From contig OX421500.1 of the NCBI GenBank assembly GCA_949126835.1, positions 25,672,731-25,736,730 of the forward strand: a stretch of DNA of 64,000 nt, read 5' to 3'. Origin of the DNA: Anisus vortex (taxonomy: Eukaryota; Mollusca; Gastropoda; Planorbidae). Positions 57,105-64,000 of this stretch are shown piece by piece. Each line of letters opens with the position of its first letter. The stretch's first letter is position 1. Below the pieces are notes generated by a model. That model was given only the letters and a program-made list of their open reading frames with translations. It ran no database searches and was not told where the DNA came from. A program made the position numbers and the translations under genes.

Positions 57105-60100
57105 TTTTGTCTTTTTGTTGTTTTTTTACTTTTTGTTCTAATTCTAATAGTTTGTTGCTGTTGTTGTTTTTTTTACTTTTTTTTCTAATTCTAATAGTTT
57201 GTTGTTGTTGTTGTTTTTTTTACTTTTTGTTCTAATTCTAATAGTTTGTTGATGTTGTTGTTTTTTTTACTTTTTGTTCTAATTCTAATAGTTTGTTGAT
57301 GTTGTTGTTTTTTTTACTTTTTGTTCTAATTCTAATAGTTTGTTGATGTTGTTGTTTTTTTTACTTTTTGTTCTAATTCTAATAGTTTGTTGATGTTGTT
57401 TTTTTTTTGTACTTTTTGTTCTAATTCTAATAGTTTGTTGATGTTGTTTTTTTTTTTTACTTTTTGTTCTAATTCTAATAGTTTGTTGATGTTGTTGTTT
57501 TTTTTTACTTTTTGTTCTAATTCTAATAGTTTGTTGATGTTGTTTTTTTTTTACTTTTTGTTCTAATTCTAATAGTTTGTTGATGTTGTTGTTTTTTTTA
57601 CTTTTTGTTCTAATTCTAATAGTTTGTTGATGTTGTTGTTTTTTTTACTTTTTGTTCTAATTCTAATAGTTTGTTGATGTTGTTGTTTTTTTTACTTTTT
57701 GTTCTAATTCTAATAGTTTGTTGATGTTGTTGTTTTTTTTACTTTTTGTTCTAATTCTAATAGTTTGTTGATGTTGTTGTTTTTTTTACTTTTTGTTCTA
57801 ATTCTAATAGTTTGTTGATGTTGTTGTTTTTTTTACTTTTTGTTCTAATTCTAATAGTTTGTTGATGTTGTTTTTTTTTTTTACTTTTTGTTCTAATTCT
57901 AATAGTTTGTTGATGTTGTTGTTTTTTTTACTTTTTGTTCTAATTCTAATAGTTTGTTGATGTTGTTGTTTTTTTACTTTTTGTTCTAATTCTAATAGTT
58001 TGTTGATGTTGTTGTTTTTTACTTTTTGTTCTAATTCTAATAGTTTGTTGATGTTGTTGTTTTTTTACTTTTTGTTCTAATTCTAATAGTTTGTTGATGT
58101 TGTTGTTTTTTTACTTTTTGTTCTAATTCTAATAGTTTGTTGATGTTGTTGTTTTTTTTACTTTTTGTTCTAATTCTAATAGTTTGTTGATGTTGTTTTT
58201 TTTTTTTACTTTTTGTTCTAATTCTAATAGTTTGTTGATGTTGTTGTTTTTTTTACTTTTTGTTCTAATTCTAATAGTTTGTTGATGTTGTTGTTTTTTT
58301 ACTTTTTGTTCTAATTCTAATAGTTTGTTGATGTTGTTGTTTTTTACTTTTTGTTCTAATTCTAATAGTTTGTTGATGTTGTTGTTTTTTTACTTTTTGT
58401 TCTAATTCTAATAGTTTGTTGATGTTGTTGTTTTTTTACTTTTTGTTCTAATTCTAATAATTTGTTGATGTTGTTGTTTTTTTACTTTTTGTTCTAATTC
58501 TAATAATTTGTTGATGTTGTTGTTTTTTTACTTTTTGTTCTAATTCTAATAATTTGTTGATGTTGTTGTTTTTTTACTTTTTGTTCTAATTCTAATAGTT
58601 TGTTGATGTTGTTGTTTTTTTACTTTTTGTTCTAATTCTAATAGTTTGTTGATGTTGTTGTTTTTTACTTTTTGTTCTAATTCTAATAATTTGTTGATGT
58701 TGTTGTTTTTTACTTTTTGTTCTAATTCTAATAGTTTGTTGATGTTGTTGTTTTTTTACTTTTTGTTCTAATTCTAATAGTTTGTTGATGTTGTTGTTTT
58801 TTACTTTTTGTTCTAATTCTAATAATTTGTTGATGTTGTTGTTTTTTACTTTTTGTTCTAATTCTAATAGTTTGTTGATGTTGTTGTTTTTTACTTTTTG
58901 TTCTAATTCTAATAATTTGTTGATGTTGTTGTTTTTTTACTTTTTGTTCTAATTCTAATAGTTTGTTGATGTTGTTGTTTTTTACTTTTTGTTCTAATTC
59001 TAATAGTTTGTTGATGTTGTTGTTTTTTACTTTTTGTTCTAATTCTAATAGTTTGTTGATGTTGTTGTTTTTTACTTTTTGTTCTAATTCTAATAGTTTG
59101 TTGATGTTGTTGTTTTTTACTTTTTGTTCTAATTCTAATAGTTTGTTGATGTTGTTGTTTTTTACTTTTTGTTCTAATTCTAATAGTTTGTTGATGTTGT
59201 TGTTTTTTACTTTTTGTTCTAATTCTAATAATTTGTTGATGTTGTTGTTTTTTTACTTTTTGTTCTAATTCTAATAGTTTGTTGATGTTGTTGTTTTTTA
59301 CTTTTTGTTCTAATTCTAATAGTTTGTTGATGTTGTTGTTTTTTACTTTTTGTTCTAATTCTAATAGTTTGTTGATGTTGTTGTTTTTTACTTTTTGTTC
59401 TAATTCTAATAATTTGTTGATGTTGTTGTTTTTTTACTTTTTGTTCTAATTCTAATAGTTTGTTGATGTTGTTGTTTTTTACTTTTTGTTCTAATTCTAA
59501 TAGTTTGTTGCTGTTGTTGTTTTTTACTTTTTGTTCTAATTCTAATAGTTTGTTGATGTTGTTGTTTTTTTTACTTTTTGTTCTAATTCTAATAGTTTGT
59601 TGATGTTGTTGTTTTTTTTACTTTTTGTTCTAATTCTAATAGTTTGTTGATGTTGTTGTTTTTTTTACTTTTTGTTCTAATTCTAATAGTTTGTTGATGT
59701 TGTTGTTTTTTACTTTTTGTTCTAATTCTAATAGTTTGTTGATGTTGTTGTTTTTTTACTTTTTGTTCTAATTCTAATAGTTTGTTGATGTTGTTGTTTT
59801 TTACTTTTTGTTCTAATTCTAATAGTTTGTTGATGTTGTTGTTTTTTACTTTTTGTTCTAATTCTAATAGTTTGTTGATGTTGTTGTTTTTTACTTTTTG
59901 TTCTAATTCTAATAGTTTGTTGATGTTGTTTTTTACTTTTTGTTCTAATTCTAATAGTTTGTTGATGTTGTTGTTTTTTACTTTTTGTTCTAATTCTAAT
60001 AGTTTGTTGATGTTGTTGTTTTTTTTACTTTTTGTTCTAATTCTAATAGTTTGTTGATGTTGTTGTTTTTTTTACTTTTTGTTCTAATTCTAATAGTTTG

Positions 60101-60785
60101 TTGATGTTGTTGTTTTTTTTACTTTTTGTTCTAATTCTAATAGTTTGTTGATGTTGTTGTTTTTTACTTTTTGTTCTAATTCTAATAGTTTGTTGATGTT
60201 GTTGTTTTTTACTTTTTGTTCTAATTCTAATAGTTTGTTGATGTTGTTGTTTTTTACTTTTTGTTCTAATTCTAATAGTTTGTTGATGTTGTTGTTTTTT
60301 ACTTTTTGTTCTAATTCTAATAGTTTGTTGATGTTGTTGTTTTTTACTTTTTGTTCTAATTCTAATAGTTTGTTGATGTTGTTTTTTACTTTTTGTTCTA
60401 ATTCTAATAGTTTGTTGATGTTGTTGTTTTTTACTTTTTGTTCTAATTCTAATAGTTTGTTGATGTTGTTGTTTTTTACTTTTTGTTCTAATTCTAATAG
60501 TTTGTTGATGTTGTTGTTTTTTACTTTTTGTTCTAATTCTAATAGTTTGTTGATGTTGTTGTTTTTTACTTTTTGTTCTAATTCTAATAGTTTGTTGATG
60601 TTGTTGTTTTTTACTTTTTGTTCTAATTCTAATAGTTTGTTGATGTTGTTGTTTTTTACTTTTTGTTCTAATTCTAATAGTTTGTTGATGTTGTTGTTTT
60701 TTACTTTTTGTTCTAATTCTAATAATTTGTTGATGTTGTTTTTTACTTTTTGTTCTAATTCTAATAATTTGTTGATGTTGTTGTT
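57105..60785. repeat. ~45-bp minisatellite, about 82 copies, variable T-run
   Basis: Units consist of a T-run, then ACTTTTTGTTCTAATTCTAA, then TAGTTTGTTGATGTTGTTG. The T-run is 8-11 long in the left third, mostly 6-7 in the middle, and almost always 6 at the right (60140-60780). Only where the unit is exactly 45 bp do frames stay open, giving a 248-codon minus-strand frame of NKLLELEQKVKNNNI repeats and its plus-strand mirror. I regard these as non-coding. Confidence 0.96.
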
Positions 60786-60977
60786 TTCAACTAGATACTC
60801 TCTAATTAAGCCCCACACACTTTTTTGTTTACACATTAATGTAATTGTGGATTAGTATTTTCATCATCACGAACTAATTAACAAACCAGCCAACTCCAGA
60901 CTTTGCCAACTAAACCCAACTGTCACCTGGCCATAATAACAGGCCAACACAGGCCTGTATCTTCCAGACAGAAGTTT

Positions 60978-61008
<31 letters not shown>

Positions 61009-61435
61009 AGCCGTACATTTGTTGTTAATTGGTTTGGGTTATATTACATGTCAAACTCTTAATTAGATTAACTATTAAACAACTCCTTTAAAGGCAATGT
61101 TTACCGCATAAATACTTTATTACCAGGTGACCGATCATTCGATCGGTAATAAAGAGCAGGCGCTTGTACCTTAACATCATGTGTATGTAAAACAACAGTG
61201 CATAAATTTTAAAAAATACTTCTTTACCAGACCAATAAATTGTATTTGTCTTTTTTCTTTTTTTCTACTATGAATAACATAGGCTTTAAATTCTAATAGT
61301 CGAAGTAGAATTTTATTTGTGCAGTCTGATATCTAGATTTTGCCCGATACCCCCGCCCCCCCCCCTCCCCCCCCAAAAAAAACAAAAAAAAAAAACAAAA
61401 AAAAAACCAGCTTAATCTCATTTTAAACCAAAAAA
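60786..61435. other. Spacer with C and A homopolymers
   Basis: Poly-C at about 60980-61004 and an A-rich run at 61372-61407; otherwise nothing recognised. Confidence 0.5.
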
Positions 61436-61440
61436 AAAAC

Positions 61441-62121
61441 ATGCAGGCTAGAGTTGTCCGTTTTAAATCCAACAGAAATATATGTCATTTATGTCATCAA
61501 ATCGCCAGGCTACAACGAATACATAAAAGTACTGCGCGTTTGTTTATGTGCAAGTCTAAAAGAGACTTGGGAACTGCCCTTCTACGCTCGCTCCACTGGC
61601 TCCCCGTGAAAGCCAGAATTGAGTATAAAGTGGCGCTACTTTGCCATCAGTTCATTTTTAATAACGAGTTTCCGTCCTATCTCAAGGCACTAATCAGACC
61701 TTATGTCCCGCAAAGAACACTTCGTTCTGCAAATTCATCGCTTCTGGAAGAGCCCCGTTTCTCTCTGACGACCGTTGGCCTTAGAGCCTTCTCAGTATCC
61801 GGTCCGAAGGTGTGGAATCAACATCCCATTCAACTGAGGCGAACAAGCTCTACTGTTACTTTCAAAAAGAACTTAAAAACTCATTATTTCAATATTTACC
61901 TTCGATAACATTTAACATGCTTTAGAAACTTACTGTCTTATTTATGGGTTGGGTCGGTTAATGCTACATTTATTTGTTTTGTCTTTTTTTTAATCATCAA
62001 TTTAGCTCTGTCACCTGGCCTAGTGTAATATCCGTATTCTTAGTTGTATGTTAAACGCGCTCTGAGCTTACATTATGTTTGTTGACAGCGCTATACAAAT
62101 ATTATTATTATTATTATTATT
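61441..62121 (+). pseudogene. CR1/L2-type LINE 3' end (ORF2 C-terminus)
   Basis: A 155-codon open frame (61441-61908) carries the C-terminal signature of CR1/L2-like ORF2: LQRIHKSTARLF, LLRSLHWLPVKARIEYKVAL, PSYLKALIRPY, RTLRSANSSLL, GLRAFSVSGPKVWNQHP and FKKNLKTHYF. It starts after the RT catalytic core, so the copy is 5'-truncated. The 3' UTR ends with GACAGCGCTATACAAATATT and an (ATT)n tail at about 62121. Confidence 0.85.
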
Positions 62122-62189
62122 TTAAAGACTGAAAATGAAAAGTTTAAATTTAAAATATCGTGAATTACGTTACAATTTTTAGTTCTTCT

Positions 62190-62516
62190 ACCCCTTCCCC
62201 TATTGGTGTACGCTCGTTTGAATCTGTGGCGCCTTCACTGTGGAACGGCTTACCTGAGACACTGAAAAACTCTGTGTCAAAAAAGGCATTCAAGAAGAAT
62301 TTGAAGACTTTTCTTTTCAACTAAATTGATCAAATACACATCCATCAGCAAAAAACTTGTTTGAAACTATTTTAAAATGTTATTGTCGTTTCGTGCCTCC
62401 ATCGGCCGAAACCTTGTTTAAAACTATTTTAGAGTGTTATTGTCGTTTCGATTTTGTGAGCGCGCTGAGCATGCTTTTATTAGCAGGGAGTGAGGCGCTA
62501 TATAAATGACCAATTA
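62190..62516 (+). pseudogene. Second LINE 3' end fragment
   Basis: Reads FESVAPSLWNGLPETLKN then AFKKNLKTFLFN and a stop (62216-62323), the last ~35 residues of another CR1/L2-like ORF2. The 3' UTR ends with GAGGCGCTATATAAATGACC and (AATT)n. It directly follows the first fragment in the same orientation but differs in sequence and tail, so it is a separate family member. Confidence 0.8.
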
Positions 62517-62524
62517 ATTAATTA

Positions 62525-62592
62525 ACTTTAACAACTGTCAAACTTTCCTATAACATTATGTCAATTTTTTCAACTCCCTCCCTCAACCCATT
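62525..62592. mobile_element. Relic of GGGGACGTCC-type element
   Basis: AACAACTGTCAAACTTTCCT followed by ATGTCAATTTTTTC and CTCCCTCCC matches the subterminal part of the elements at 13003 and 14234. The terminus itself is missing. Confidence 0.4.
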
Positions 62593-62868
62593 CAAGCTAA
62601 CAATGAGTTACGGCCGGCAAATATGTTTGATAGGAATTAAAAAGGTCTACGAATAAATGTAAATCGGGTAAAAAAAATAGGCATAGTCTAACTGGAGAAT
62701 CGAACCCGGGTCGCACGCACAGCAGTCCTCTACGTTAACAACTTAGCTAGAGAAGGCACATGTCAGATGTAAAAAGCTATTAGACAGTATATAGGACTAG
62801 GCCTAAATAAGTCAGTGACACAATAGGGATCCGTGGGGACACAAACACGATCTTTTTATATATAGAGA
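62593..62868 (-). mobile_element. Non-autonomous Helitron-like copy with tRNA-like cargo
   Basis: On the minus strand it starts TCTCTATATATAAAAAGATC, as at 30312, and continues through a tRNA-like segment with CCGGGTTCGATTCTCCAG (62692-62709). Its end near 62593 reads TTAGCTTG after a short GCCGGC dyad. The shared body with 30312-30748 is clear; the 3' end is less certain because it is not followed by T. Confidence 0.6.
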
Positions 62869-63785
62869 TTTTCAATGTTTTCAATGTATTATTCCAAACA
62901 TTGTTTGACAAAAAAGTAAAAAAATATAGTTTGGTGTTAACATTATCTAATATCCTCCATTTGTGTTACTATTTATAATAAACTATCGCGTAAAAAATAT
63001 TATATTGATTAATTAAAACAATGGTATGATAAACATTTTTTATTTTTTTTTAATTTTGAGCATTAAACTTAAATACTAAATAATTAAAGGTGAAATTATG
63101 TTATTCATTGAAAAGACTGCAAATGAAAAGATCATAATATATATAGGCTTCGTTAGATGATGTGTTTAATTTCTTCCCCCCCCCCCCCCCGCCCCTCAAT
63201 AAAACTAACAGTATATTACACTTCTGACTATTGTTATAAGGAAAATACGAATATACTGAATTTACATCTTTTCTAGTTTACCTGATTTCGAATTGACAAT
63301 GTTAACATATTCTAATATATCTTACTTTGGTAGGCCTTTATAAGCAAATCATACATATTTTTAATGAAACATTCATTGAATTTTTAAAAAAGTGGATACT
63401 AATACAGTGTTTATTATTTACAGTGTAGAGTATACTGCTACATTGTATGCTATATACAGCGTAGTGTATACTGCTACAGTGAACACTATATACATTGTAG
63501 TGTAATCTGCTACAGTGTACACTATATACAGCTATTCATTGTTTAAACACAAACAAGTTTTAGAGGTGTTTTTTTTTTCAAAAAATGTCAGATAAAAGAA
63601 AGTTAAAAATAGACCTTTAGTTTGGTGAAACTTCATCTAATTCTGTTATTATTTAAACGGCAAACTATTATCTGACTATTAGATAATTCGTAAATATGTA
63701 TTTGTTTTTCTTTTTTTTTAAATTTAATCTAAAATATATTGAAGTTTAATCTAAAATATATTGAAGACGTTCTAATCTAAATAAG
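62869..63785. other. AT-rich spacer
   Basis: C-run at 63176-63190, and a short imperfect repeat of CTGCTACAGTGTACACTATA at 63430-63530. No genes recognised. Confidence 0.4.
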
Positions 63786-63854
63786 CCGCGAGGGCCGCAT
63801 ACTATCATTTGTCCGCCCGCGCGTTACCCACTGGCTGTAGTTTGGACACCCCTG
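63786..63854 (-). mobile_element. hAT-like terminus near window edge
   Basis: On the minus strand this begins CAGGGGTGTCCAAACTACAG, then GCGGGCGGAC and GCGGCCCTCGCGG, the form of a Charlie-like hAT end. The partner terminus is not found in the window. Confidence 0.55.
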
Positions 63855-64000
63855 CATTACATAAATTACACTTGGTCTTGCTTTAAATTATTTCTATCAT
63901 CGGTGCGCAACAGTAGTTTAAACAAGAAATTAAACTTCTTTCTGCTGTAGTAAGCCTACGGGTATTCCCGAAACGTCATAACTGCGACGCAACAAAACAC

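Noticed and set aside
57105..60855. Coiled-coil protein gene (NKLLELEQKVKNNNI repeats)
   Set aside because: Frame holds only where the T-run is six; elsewhere the same array is frameshifted, and the opposite strand is equally open.

Overview
This is an intron-rich-type eukaryotic, AT-rich nuclear segment that is almost entirely repetitive. Its transposon families and codon use, the frequent AGGCCTA words, the long GATA tracts and the tRNA-headed SINEs suggest an invertebrate, most likely a heterobranch gastropod of the Biomphalaria/Bulinus kind. That assignment is an inference from repeat style, not a database match. I found no host protein-coding gene that I can support. Most long open frames are artefacts of tandem repeats whose unit length is a multiple of three.

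Layout. 1-12.6 kb is a chain of satellites and minisatellites (27-, 45-, 31-, ~20- and 40-bp units, GATA tracts, a TG-rich tract) with short unrecognised spacers. 13.0-16.9 kb holds two inverted members of one GGGGACGTCC-terminated transposon family, one with a nested hAT element. 17.4-24.0 kb holds a worn SINE, Helitron-like 3' ends, a TA-flanked element with known empty-site homology, a 48-bp minisatellite and a GC-rich SINE-like block. 24.8-27.8 kb is a foldback-like element with long inverted arms, inserted into a 43-bp array. 28.7-31.3 kb is an AT satellite split by a short Helitron carrying a tRNA-like sequence.

31.3-38.4 kb is the centre of the window: a hAT transposon (8-bp target duplication) carrying a nearly complete two-ORF LINE. 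The LINE has an RRM-like ORF1 with a very long Q/H tail and an intact endonuclease/reverse-transcriptase ORF2. The two ORFs are in the same frame, separated by a single TAG, and no usable AUG precedes the catalytic Asn of the endonuclease. Next come a U2-snRNA-like fragment and a tRNA-Asp(GTC)-like sequence (minus strand, 39.3-39.6 kb), then a second hAT element with a broken transposase (40.1-42.0 kb).

42-64 kb continues with SINE copies, further minisatellites (46-, 36-, 23-, 27- and ~45-bp units), hAT and GGGGCCGT-type MITEs, and truncated LINE 3' ends of the RTE and CR1/L2 types. A second Helitron/tRNA-like copy lies near 62.7 kb and a hAT-like terminus near the right edge.

The parts do not form a host pathway. 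The window is a record of nested insertions: several elements have identifiable target duplications, and three insertion events can be ordered (hAT before LINE; GGGGACGTCC element before hAT MITE; 43-bp array before foldback element).
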